DNA of 8,137 nt from Candidatus Zhuqueibacterota bacterium (GCA_011775825.1 JAABYK010000527.1:4654-12790); one strand, 5' to 3'. Positions 1 to 5,503 are shown, counted from the first letter of the stretch. The notes: generated from the letters alone by a model not told the origin. Made by a program: numbers and translations.

Positions 1-109
1 CGCCTTCATTTATTCTGTTTAAATACTGCTCGACTAATTTTTGACAGGAGGATTCACCGCGAATTAGCTGCTGTTTCGTTTCAGCGATACATAAGTGGCT
101 AAACGCCAA
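1..109 (-). CDS. gatA: Amidase-family protein, probably GatA (Asp/Glu-tRNA amidotransferase subunit A), N-terminal fragment
   Basis: An open frame runs from a TTG at 109-107 to the left edge of the window, giving 36 codons; the 3' part lies outside. The peptide begins LAFSHLCIAETKQQL and continues with a pattern G-E-S-S-x-x-L-V-E-x-Y-L-x-R-I-N. This matches the N-terminal helices of GatA and other amidase-signature enzymes, where 'sg-e-xSS-xeLveayLdRI' is typical. The TTG has a good Shine-Dalgarno (GGGAG at 116-120, 6 nt spacing) and lies 15 nt after the tatA stop, so it continues the operon. If it is GatA, it would liberate ammonia from glutamine for transamidation of Glu-tRNA(Gln)/Asp-tRNA(Asn) in the GatCAB complex. 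The catalytic Lys-Ser-Ser triad is not in view, so another amidase is possible. The family call is fairly good; the GatA assignment is tentative. Confidence 0.62.
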   Translation of the reverse strand, partial: MAFSHLCIAETKQQLIRGESSCQKLVEQYLNRINEG

Positions 110-113
110 TCAT

Positions 114-120
114 CTCTCCC
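114..120 (-). promoter_or_regulatory. Shine-Dalgarno deciding the TTG start of the amidase/gatA gene
   Basis: The minus strand reads GGGAGAG here. GGGAG ends 6 nt before the TTG at 109-107. An ATG at 113-111 is too close to this site and reaches a stop (TAG) within five codons, so the TTG frame, which also carries amidase-like sequence, is the real start. Confidence 0.55.
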
Positions 121-124
121 GAAT

Positions 125-343
125 TTATTTCATTTCTTCTTTTTTCTGTGATTTCTCTTGTGATTTCTCTGATGAGGATTCGATTTCTTGTTTCTCCTTA
201 GTTTCAGGTTCTTTGGTTGCCTGTTTGAATTCCCGCAACCCTTGACCTAAGCCTCTCGCCAGGTCGGGCAGTTTTTTTGCCCCGAACAATAGAACAATGA
301 TAAAGAAGATAATTAACAATTCCGTGAATCCTGGCATGCCCAT
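125..343 (-). CDS. tatA: Sec-independent protein translocase subunit TatA (second paralogue)
   Basis: This encodes a 72-aa protein with the TatA/TatE layout. It has a short N-terminal membrane helix (about residues 6-20), the Phe20-Gly21 hinge (sequence LLFGAKKLPDLARGLG), then an amphipathic helix with the conserved ELAR/DLAR-G-LG pattern, and a charged tail. A polar residue (Glu8) sits in the membrane helix where TatA proteins carry Gln or Glu. The tail after about residue 43 is low-complexity E/K/S/Q and probably disordered. TatA oligomerises in the inner membrane to let folded twin-arginine substrates pass after TatC docking. The hinge is FGAKKLP, closer to TatA than to TatB (often FGPERLP). 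The start ATG has AGGAG at 351-355 with 7 nt spacing; Met3 is an alternative without a better site. It follows another tatA by 46 nt and precedes the amidase gene by 15 nt. No tatC is in the window. Confidence 0.9.
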   Translation of the reverse strand: MGMPGFTELLIIFFIIVLLFGAKKLPDLARGLGQGLREFKQATKEPETKEKQEIESSSEKSQEKSQKKEEMK

Positions 344-369
344 GATAATTCTCCTGAGTATTTGTTTGG

Positions 370-384
370 AAACCTGTGAGGTTT
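370..384 (-). other. Small perfect hairpin between the two tatA genes
   Basis: On the transcribed (minus) strand the sequence AAACCT-CAC-AGGTTT can form a 6-bp stem with a 3-nt loop, 5 nt after the upstream tatA stop codon. It is not followed by a T-run, so it is not a good intrinsic terminator. It might slightly stabilise or uncouple the two tatA messages, but a stem this short can arise by chance. Confidence 0.3.
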
Positions 385-389
385 AAATC

Positions 390-599
390 TTACTTCAATT
401 TGTAATCTTGCGTATCTTTCTTAAAATCTTGATCAATCTCCCTCATGTCAAATTCATCTTTCAACTCACTTGTGGCTTTTTTGAATTCATTCATGGCTTT
501 TCCTAACCCCCGTGCCAACTCTGGCAATCTTTTAGATCCGAATAGGATTAGCACCACCAAAAAGATGATGATGAGTTCTTGCATTCCAATGGCGCCCAT
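390..599 (-). CDS. tatA: Sec-independent protein translocase subunit TatA (first paralogue)
   Basis: This encodes a 69-aa TatA/E-type protein. The membrane helix is about residues 7-20 (ELIIIFLVVLILF), followed by the Phe20-Gly21 hinge, FGSKRLPELARGLGKAMNEFKKA as the amphipathic helix, and a short acidic/basic tail ending at residue 69. Glu8 is the intramembrane polar residue. The ATG has a full AGGAGG at 609-614 with 9 nt spacing, the strongest ribosome site in this part of the window. The helix and hinge are clearly paralogous to the neighbouring downstream tatA, but the two tails differ completely, as expected after tandem duplication and divergence. One copy may act as a TatB-like or TatE-like subunit; the hinge sequence favours TatA for both. 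It lies 50 nt downstream of the DUF4321-type gene. Confidence 0.9.
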   Translation of the reverse strand: MGAIGMQELIIIFLVVLILFGSKRLPELARGLGKAMNEFKKATSELKDEFDMREIDQDFKKDTQDYKLK

Positions 600-608
600 G
601 TAAGTTTA

Positions 609-614
609 CCTCCT
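609..614 (-). promoter_or_regulatory. Strong consensus Shine-Dalgarno of the first tatA
   Basis: The minus strand reads AGGAGG, 9 nt before the tatA ATG at 599. This full six-base consensus suggests high translation of TatA, which is usually the most abundant Tat subunit. Confidence 0.6.
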
Positions 615-649
615 GACAGCAAAGTTATATTTTTTCATTGAACCCCTAA

Positions 650-910
650 TTAATACCACCTAAGTAGGTAAATTGCCACTGCAATACCGATCAACCCGAC
701 GATATTGAGTTTGATTGTAAATCCAACTGTAATCGTGAACAGTGTCACATCTAATTTCGATGGACCAAACCCAAAGTGGGCAGTCTTAAGAAAGAATTCT
801 TTTACAACACCCGTTGGCAGCAGCAACGTCAACAACTCTCCGAACAATGTTCCAACCATAGCCCCCAGAATAACAACCAACAGAATCTGCCCTAATGATT
901 TTTTTGCCAT
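650..910 (-). CDS. Small two-helix membrane protein, DUF4321 family
   Basis: This encodes an 86-aa protein with two hydrophobic helices: about residues 8-32 (glycine-rich, with the conserved-looking G-x-x-x-G-x-L-x-G-E-L-L segment) and about 66-84. Between them is a loop with LPTGVVKEFF and a G-F-x-I-K-L-N-I motif just before the second helix. I recognise this pattern as the DUF4321 family of short uncharacterised bacterial inner-membrane proteins. Function is unknown and I do not assign one. The ATG start is supported by AAGGGGA at 918-924 with 7 nt spacing. The gene begins inside the end of purQ (19-nt overlap in another frame), so it is probably translationally coupled to it, and it is followed by tatA. 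The position between purine synthesis and Tat export genes does not by itself show a role. Confidence 0.8.
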   Translation of the reverse strand: MAKKSLGQILLVVILGAMVGTLFGELLTLLLPTGVVKEFFLKTAHFGFGPSKLDVTLFTITVGFTIKLNIVGLIGIAVAIYLLRWY

Positions 911-1644
911 TCGGCTGTCCCCTTAGCCGTTCTGGTGCGTTGAGAAACATGCTGTGTATTTTGGATAATCGAATTAAATACGTTCGCGCCATCTGCAGAT
1001 GTCAAAATCGCTTCGGAACAACGTTCCGGGTGTGGCATCATTCCCATGACATTTCCATGCTCATTTATGATTCCGGCTATGTTTTCGAGTGACCCATTTG
1101 GATTAGCATCCTCTGTGATTTCTCCACTCTCGATGCAGTATCGGAATAAGACGCGGTTACTGCCATTTAAAGAATCGAGAACGGCTTGATCGGCGTAATA
1201 AAGCCCATCCCCATGGGCCACCGGAACACGCAAAACGTCTCCCACTCTAAACGCACGCGTGAAAATGGAGTCGTTGTTTTCAACTCTAATTTTGACAAAT
1301 TTACAAACAAATCGCATATCACGATTGCGCATAAATGCTCCTGGCAGCAATCCCGCCTCACACAGAATTTGAAAGCCGTTGCAAATGCCCATTACGATTC
1401 CGCCTGTGTCAGCAAACTCAACGACAGCACTCATCACAGGTGAAAACCGAGCAATCGCACCGGTTCGCAAATAATCCCCATACGAAAATCCACCCGGCAA
1501 AACGATGGCATCGAAATTTGAAAGATCCTCCTCTTTATGCCAAATGAAATCCACATCTTGCCGGAAAACCTTCTTCAAAACGTAATAGCAATCATGGTCA
1601 CAATTAGATCCGGGAAAGACTATAACTCCAAATTTCATCGCCAT
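892..1644 (-). CDS. purQ: Phosphoribosylformylglycinamidine synthase subunit PurQ (glutaminase)
   Basis: This is the class I glutamine amidotransferase subunit of FGAM synthase. It releases ammonia from glutamine and passes it to PurL, step 4 of purine synthesis in the cytoplasm. Visible motifs are the N-terminal FGVIVFPGSNCDHD, LPGGFSYGDYLR (oxyanion region), the nucleophile in MGICNGFQIL (Cys88 from the chosen start), VAHGDG, and the catalytic His/Glu in MMPHPER (His205, Glu207). The chosen ATG at 1644 has GATGG 7 nt upstream; an ATG two codons later (1638) gives the family-typical MKFGVIVFPG and is equally possible. The longer frame from a TTG at 1665 lacks support. The start overlaps the end of purS by 0-10 nt only if the longer TTG is used; otherwise it follows by about 10 nt. 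The protein is about 250 aa versus about 230 usual. The excess is a C-terminal polar tail after 'NVFNSIIQN', part of which overlaps the next gene. Confidence 0.95.
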   Translation of the reverse strand: MAMKFGVIVFPGSNCDHDCYYVLKKVFRQDVDFIWHKEEDLSNFDAIVLPGGFSYGDYLRTGAIARFSPVMSAVVEFADTGGIVMGICNGFQILCEAGLLPGAFMRNRDMRFVCKFVKIRVENNDSIFTRAFRVGDVLRVPVAHGDGLYYADQAVLDSLNGSNRVLFRYCIESGEITEDANPNGSLENIAGIINEHGNVMGMMPHPERCSEAILTSADGANVFNSIIQNTQHVSQRTRTAKGTAEWQKNH

Positions 1645-1654
1645 TTGCAGACCA

Positions 1655-1903
1655 TCAAACTTCAATTAACTCGTATTTATAGTCTTCGATAACCGGGTTA
1701 GCCAAAAGTTTTTTACAGGCTTCGTTTGTTATCCGTATGGCCGCTTCTTTTGTGTCATTCTTAAAACTCAGGCGAATCAATTTACCCATTCTAACTTCAT
1801 CAATGGATTCAAATCCCAAATTCTGCAAAGCATGGTGCACGGTTTTCCCCTGAGGATCCAAGATGCCTTCTTTCAGCGTCACATGTATTTCAGCGATATA
1901 CAT
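1655..1903 (-). CDS. purS: Phosphoribosylformylglycinamidine synthase subunit PurS
   Basis: This encodes an 82-aa protein beginning MYIAEIHVTLKEGILDPQG, the hallmark opening of PurS. It continues with a 'HHALQNLGF' helix and the 'V-R-M-G-K-L-I-R-L' strand, and ends with 'NPVIEDYKYELIEV'. PurS is the small dimeric subunit that bridges PurQ and the short-type PurL in the three-part FGAM synthase. Its presence implies that this organism uses PurSQL rather than the single large PurL of Enterobacteria. The ATG at 1903 gives the family-typical length; a longer reading of the frame (to 2038) runs through pssA coding sequence and has no family similarity. The ribosome site is weak (GAG 8 nt upstream). 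An in-frame GTG at 1912 is an alternative three codons upstream. The start is 10 nt after the pssA stop, and purQ follows directly. Confidence 0.94.
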   Translation of the reverse strand: MYIAEIHVTLKEGILDPQGKTVHHALQNLGFESIDEVRMGKLIRLSFKNDTKEAAIRITNEACKKLLANPVIEDYKYELIEV

Positions 1904-1913
1904 TTCAGGCACT

Positions 1914-2657
1914 CTAATCCGGAATCGAAATATCAAACAGCTCCTCGTCCTCTTCATCTTCTTTGAAACCAAGCACCAAAGAGCGAATGAAGTAAAACAG
2001 GACAAAACCAAAGGCCATCGGAAACAACATTCTCTCACGAAAGACCACAGCCACGGCTACAGCAAGCAGTACCAAAATAAATAACACCGAATTCTTTTTG
2101 TTTTCCTTGAAAGAAAATTTGGGCACCCCTTCGTATTCCACATTACTCACCATCAAGATACACAGAAATACAACCAGCGGGATGAGCAGGGGCCCAAATT
2201 TTAATCCTTCCCATATGTCATAATTAAAAATGACGTAAGTCGAAAGGGTCGCGGCCATTGCAGGTATCGGCAGTCCGGAAAAACTCTCCTTTTCAAATCC
2301 ATCTAAAGTCACATTGAAACGCGCCAAACGGATTGCTCCAAACATCATTGGCAAGAAACTCAAAACAATGCCCGATGGTCCCAACTTGTAAAAGAACACT
2401 TCATAAACGAGAACGGCTGGCGCCACACCGAACGAAACCATATCGACAATCGAGTCCAACTGAATGCCAAACTCGCTATATGATTGAGTTTTCCTCGCAA
2501 CCTTACCATCTAAGGCATCCCAGATTCCCGCGATGATAATCATCCACGAGGCCGTAACATATTTTTCCTGTATCGCACTGATAATTGCGAAAAAACCAAA
2601 AAACAAGTTAAGTAGAGTAAACGCACTTGGAACTAAATTGTTAATTTTACGACTCAT
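1914..2657 (-). CDS. pssA: CDP-diacylglycerol-serine O-phosphatidyltransferase
   Basis: This integral membrane enzyme condenses CDP-diacylglycerol with L-serine to give phosphatidylserine and CMP. The CDP-alcohol phosphatidyltransferase motif is complete: D-x2-D-G-x2-A-R-x8-G-x3-D-x3-D, seen as WDALDGKVARK...FGIQLDSIVD at about residues 46-72 of the 247-aa product. Several hydrophobic helices follow, and the 'RLARFNV' and 'FSGLPIPAMA' segments are typical of the PssA subfamily rather than of phosphatidylglycerol-phosphate synthase. The C-terminal end is strongly acidic (KEDEEDEELFD). The ATG at 2657 is preferred over a TTG two codons upstream because AGGAG at 2667-2671 lies 9 nt before the ATG but only 3 nt before the TTG. 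The gene overlaps the end of psd by 11 nt, so the two consecutive enzymes of PE synthesis are translationally coupled. Confidence 0.94.
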   Translation of the reverse strand: MSRKINNLVPSAFTLLNLFFGFFAIISAIQEKYVTASWMIIIAGIWDALDGKVARKTQSYSEFGIQLDSIVDMVSFGVAPAVLVYEVFFYKLGPSGIVLSFLPMMFGAIRLARFNVTLDGFEKESFSGLPIPAMAATLSTYVIFNYDIWEGLKFGPLLIPLVVFLCILMVSNVEYEGVPKFSFKENKKNSVLFILVLLAVAVAVVFRERMLFPMAFGFVLFYFIRSLVLGFKEDEEDEELFDISIPD

Positions 2658-3297
2658 TCGCAAAAACTCCTATGATGCTTTCGCCACCTTTGACTTTTTC
2701 TTTTAATTTTACCTTAATTTGCACATCCCTGGGCAAAAAAATATCTACCCTTGACCCAAATTTGATTATTCCAAATCTTTCTCCTAATGTCACTCTGTTG
2801 CCTTCCCGAATATCGCACACGATTCTGCGTGCCAGAATTCCGGCAATCTGCTTAAATAAAATCTTATGTTTATCATTTTCAATACCGATAATCGTTTGCT
2901 CATTTGCCTCCGAGGCCTCGCTTTTGTAGGCTTTCAAGAAATCGCCGCGCCGATAGTGAAAGTATCCAACCGTACCGGCCAGCGGAATACGGTTAACATG
3001 CACATCGAAAAGCGACAAAAAAATGCTGACACGCGTGGTTTTACTTTTTAAGTATTCATCTTCAAAAACATCTTTTATGTCGATGACCTTGCCATCAGCC
3101 GGAGATAAGACGACGTTCGGTTGCGTAGGAATGGCGCGCCCCGGGTCTCGAAAAAAGAAAATCACAAAACCGGTGACCACAAAACTGAGGGCCGCCAAAA
3201 CCTGCAAATGCAAAAACGGCGTCAGCGCTGCACCGGTCGTCATGACACCTGTACAGAACACCATTCCCAGAATCCATCCAATTCCCTCTCTGCTCAA
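2647..3297 (-). CDS. psd: Phosphatidylserine decarboxylase proenzyme (short, archaeal-like type)
   Basis: This enzyme decarboxylates phosphatidylserine to phosphatidylethanolamine at the membrane. It is made as a proenzyme that self-cleaves to create a pyruvoyl group. The cleavage site is visible as the Gly-Ser in IIKFGSRVDIFLP (near residue 182 from the chosen start), the short-family equivalent of the LGST site. Other family marks are FFFRDPGR, LSPADGKV and FDVHVNRIP. Two hydrophobic segments near the N-terminus (about residues 5-26 and 31-49) anchor it. The start is uncertain. A TTG at 3318 gives seven more residues (MKKRGGF) but has no ribosome site. The TTG at 3297 has GAGGGGAGG immediately upstream and gives SREGIGWIL, which resembles the usual AREG start of this family. 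Length is 216 or 223 aa, normal for the short type. It follows purC by 31-52 nt. Confidence 0.93.
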   Translation of the reverse strand: MSREGIGWILGMVFCTGVMTTGAALTPFLHLQVLAALSFVVTGFVIFFFRDPGRAIPTQPNVVLSPADGKVIDIKDVFEDEYLKSKTTRVSIFLSLFDVHVNRIPLAGTVGYFHYRRGDFLKAYKSEASEANEQTIIGIENDKHKILFKQIAGILARRIVCDIREGNRVTLGERFGIIKFGSRVDIFLPRDVQIKVKLKEKVKGGESIIGVFANES

Positions 3298-3301
3298 GAA
3301 T

Positions 3302-3310
3302 CCTCCCCTC
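3302..3310 (-). promoter_or_regulatory. Shine-Dalgarno favouring the internal TTG start of psd
   Basis: The minus strand reads GAGGGGAGG, with its last base 4 nt before the TTG at 3297. The core AGGGG lies 7 nt away. No comparable G-rich site precedes the alternative TTG at 3318, so translation probably starts at 3297. Confidence 0.5.
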
Positions 3311-3349
3311 TTTTTCAACTTTCAAAGCCATGAATATACGTACCCGTAT

Positions 3350-4078
3350 TTATGCTTCTTTGAAGACTCGGTTCCGTACTTCCTGATAGGCCTCTTCGAT
3401 CTTGCCCAGATCCTGACGAAAACGATCTTTATCCAGCTTTTCATCCGTTTGAGCATCCCAGAAACGGCACGTGTCCGGAGAGATTTCGTCGCCAAGCACA
3501 ATCTTGCCATTTTTGTTTCGACCAAACTCCAATTTGAAATCGACCAATTTCAGATCTCTCCTAAAAAAGAACGCCTTTAGAACGGCATTGATTTTGTAGG
3601 CAAATCGCTCAATCTGTTTGAGTTCGTCCTGAGTCGCATGTCCGAATGAAACCACGTGATGTTCGTTTACCATCGGGTCGTGTTTCTCATCATCTTTGAG
3701 ATAGTATTCTAAAACAGGTTGCTCGAGCTCCTTACCCTCCTCAACGCCGTATCTTTTCACCAGACTTCCGGTTGCGATATTACGCATGACCACTTCAACC
3801 GGGATCATTTCCAACTTTCTGATGACCATTGAATTATCCGATCGGGTGCTCACAAAATGTGTGGGGACATGATAGCTGTCCAAATAATTAAATAGAAACG
3901 ATGAAATTTGATTGTTTACGACTCCCTTTGATTTGATCTTTCCCTTTTTTGCGCCATCAAAAGCCGTTGCATCATCCTTGAATTCTTGAATAAGCAGGTC
4001 CTCTTTATCGGTTTCGTAAACTATTTTTGCCTTACCTTCATAAAGCTTTTGTTTCTTTTTTACACTCACTTCCTTCAA
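3350..4078 (-). CDS. purC: Phosphoribosylaminoimidazole-succinocarboxamide synthase (SAICAR synthetase)
   Basis: PurC joins CAIR and aspartate using ATP to form SAICAR, step 8 of IMP synthesis (cytoplasm). Visible family motifs are KLYEGKAKIVYET (ATP-binding N-terminal lobe), FKDDATAFDGAKKGKIKSKG, RSDNSMVIRKLEMIPVEVVMRNIATGSLVKR (the central signature), and VDFKLEFGRNKNGKIVLGDEISPDTCRFWD near the C-terminus. Length is 242 aa, typical of the bacterial monofunctional enzyme, and no domain seems missing. The start is a TTG; it is supported by AGGAG at 4088-4092 with 9 nt spacing, and an in-frame TAG lies just upstream, so no longer start is possible. A GTG three codons in is too close to its own purine-rich stretch. 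The gene follows purB, whose product cleaves SAICAR, after an unusually long 125-nt spacer with inverted repeats. Confidence 0.95.
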   Translation of the reverse strand: MKEVSVKKKQKLYEGKAKIVYETDKEDLLIQEFKDDATAFDGAKKGKIKSKGVVNNQISSFLFNYLDSYHVPTHFVSTRSDNSMVIRKLEMIPVEVVMRNIATGSLVKRYGVEEGKELEQPVLEYYLKDDEKHDPMVNEHHVVSFGHATQDELKQIERFAYKINAVLKAFFFRRDLKLVDFKLEFGRNKNGKIVLGDEISPDTCRFWDAQTDEKLDKDRFRQDLGKIEEAYQEVRNRVFKEA

Positions 4079-4099
4079 TTTCCCTCTCTCCTGTTTATT

Positions 4100-4113
4100 C
4101 TAACAATTGTTAG
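4100..4113. promoter_or_regulatory. Perfect 14-bp palindrome upstream of purC, possible operator
   Basis: The sequence CTAACAATTGTTAG equals its own reverse complement over all 14 bases. It sits 7 nt upstream of the purC Shine-Dalgarno and 21 nt upstream of the TTG start, in the only long spacer of this part of the operon. Such dyads are often sites for dimeric repressors, which would suit local control of purC, but I do not recognise it as a known operator. A chance palindrome in AT-rich DNA is the main alternative. Confidence 0.35.
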
Positions 4114-4123
4114 TGAATTAGAT

Positions 4124-4204
4124 GTCTGAACGAACACGGAAAAATTGTGTCATTCCAAAGTCTTTTAAGCGCGAATGAATTGAAAGGACTGTTTTCGTTC
4201 AGAC
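4124..4204. repeat. Inverted repeat with 11-bp perfect arms spanning the purB-purC spacer
   Basis: GTCTGAACGAA at 4124-4134 is the exact reverse complement of TTCGTTCAGAC at 4194-4204, separated by 59 nt. Some further inner pairing follows after one mismatch. The right arm begins at the last base of the purB stop codon, so the element fills most of the intergenic region. On the transcript it would form a long stem with a large loop. There is no T-run after it, so it is not a standard terminator. I see no flanking target-site duplication, and the loop encodes nothing. It could be an mRNA processing or stability hairpin, a regulatory leader for purC, or a small non-autonomous terminal-inverted-repeat element. 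Confidence 0.5.
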
Positions 4205-5496
4205 TAAACACCAACCCTCTTAAAAATAAAATCGACATGTCTTAGATGATGGTTGATATCAAAGCATAGCTCGATGTCCTCTTGCGACAACCATTTTCCG
4301 ATTTCCGCATCCGATTCTACGACGTCTTTGAAAGCAATGTTAGAATTCCACGTCTCCATGGCCCGGCTTTGTACCATTTGATAGGCATCTTCGCGGGACA
4401 CTCCTTTTCTGATCAGGGCTAAAAGCAAGGATTGTGAAAAAACCAAACCTTTTGTCATCTCCAAATTTCGTTGCATATTCTCGGGATACACCACCAAATC
4501 TTCAACGACCTTTGTGAATTTGTTCAGTATGTAATCAAAAAGAATTGTACTATCCGGGATGATAACTCGTTCCACCGAGGAATGGGTGATGTCCCGTTCG
4601 TGCCAGAGAGCCACATTCTCCAAAGCGGCCATCGCATTTGCGCGTAGAATTCTTGCCAGGCCGGTTATGCGCTCACAAGTTATCGGATTGCGTTTGTGTG
4701 GCATCGCTGAGGAGCCCTTTTGACCTTTCCGAAAAGGCTCCTCAACTTCGAGAACTTCGGTTCGTTGCAGGTTGCGAATTTCAGTCGCAAACTTTTCCAA
4801 TGAGGCCGCAATCACGGCAAGTGTCGTCAGAAACTCGGCATGTCGATCCCGTTGCACAATTTGATTGGAAACCGGCGCCGGCTTTAGATCCAACTTTGCA
4901 CAAACATAAGACTCCACCCATGGACTAATGTGTGAGAACGTGCCAACCGCTCCTGAGATCTTGCCAACCGAAATGGTCTCAATCGCATTTTGCAAACGTG
5001 TGATGCCTCTACCAACTTCATCAAACCATAGGGCCATCTTGATTCCAAAGGTCGTCGGTTCCGCATGAATTCCGTGACTTCGGCCGATGCAAACCATATT
5101 TTTAAACTCCTGAGCACGCTTTCGGAGGACTTCACGTAACGTTCCCAGGTCATTCAGAAGTAACTGACCTGCCTGCCTAATCAAGCTCGATAGCGAGGTA
5201 TCCAGTAGGTCGGAGGAGGTCATTCCTAAATGAATATGCCGACTCTCTGGACCAACGTTTTCGGCCACGTTTGTGAGAAACGCGATGACATCGTGATTTA
5301 CGGTTTCTTCGATTTCAAGGATGCGTTTAATATCGAAATCAGCCTTGTCTTTGATGATCTGAACAGCGCCTTTTGGAATTTCACCCAGCTCAGCCAGGGC
5401 CTCGCAAACCAAGATCTCCACTTTGAGCCAGGTCCTGAACTTGTTCTCGTCGCTCCAGATTTTGGCCATTTCAGGCCGTGTGTATCGTTCGATCAA
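4204..5496 (-). CDS. purB: Adenylosuccinate lyase
   Basis: PurB catalyses two eliminations of fumarate: SAICAR to AICAR and adenylosuccinate to AMP. The 430-aa product has the full fumarase/aspartase-superfamily fold signature. His68 lies in VNHDV and His89 in RHIHLGMTSSDLLDT. The general acid/base His141 is in GRSHGIHAEPTTFG, and the flexible signature loop GSSAMPHKRNP is at about 261-271 with the catalytic serine at 262/263. The histidine positions coincide with the numbering familiar from Bacillus subtilis PurB, supporting the chosen start. The start is TTG, with AGGAG at 5504-5508, 7 nt upstream. That site overlaps the stop codon of the protease gene before it, so the two are probably translationally coupled. 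Downstream comes purC after a 125-nt spacer. Length and motifs are complete. Confidence 0.96.
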   Translation of the reverse strand: MIERYTRPEMAKIWSDENKFRTWLKVEILVCEALAELGEIPKGAVQIIKDKADFDIKRILEIEETVNHDVIAFLTNVAENVGPESRHIHLGMTSSDLLDTSLSSLIRQAGQLLLNDLGTLREVLRKRAQEFKNMVCIGRSHGIHAEPTTFGIKMALWFDEVGRGITRLQNAIETISVGKISGAVGTFSHISPWVESYVCAKLDLKPAPVSNQIVQRDRHAEFLTTLAVIAASLEKFATEIRNLQRTEVLEVEEPFRKGQKGSSAMPHKRNPITCERITGLARILRANAMAALENVALWHERDITHSSVERVIIPDSTILFDYILNKFTKVVEDLVVYPENMQRNLEMTKGLVFSQSLLLALIRKGVSREDAYQMVQSRAMETWNSNIAFKDVVESDAEIGKWLSQEDIELCFDINHHLRHVDFIFKRVGV

Positions 5497-5503
5497 CGAG
5501 TAT

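Noticed and set aside
1904..2038. 45-residue N-terminal extension of PurS
   Set aside because: It runs through pssA in another frame and has no PurS similarity. The family-typical start MYIAEIHV is at 1903.
3095..3331. 78-aa minus-strand frame starting with the ATG at 3331
   Set aside because: It is in a different frame from psd, overlaps its N-terminal half and shows no family pattern.
3023..3580. 185-aa plus-strand open frame antisense to psd and purC
   Set aside because: It lies wholly opposite two well-recognised genes, has no recognisable domain and no evident ribosome site. It is explained as a by-chance shadow of conserved codons on the other strand.
4079..4203. Purine riboswitch upstream of purC
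   Set aside because: I could not find the conserved three-way-junction core sequences of the purine riboswitch class in this spacer.
4124..4204. Interpretation of the inverted repeat as an intrinsic terminator
   Set aside because: The loop is 59 nt and no T-run follows the downstream arm on the transcribed strand.
4638..4928. 96-aa plus-strand open frame inside purB
   Set aside because: It overlaps the catalytic-loop coding region of purB on the opposite strand, with no independent support.
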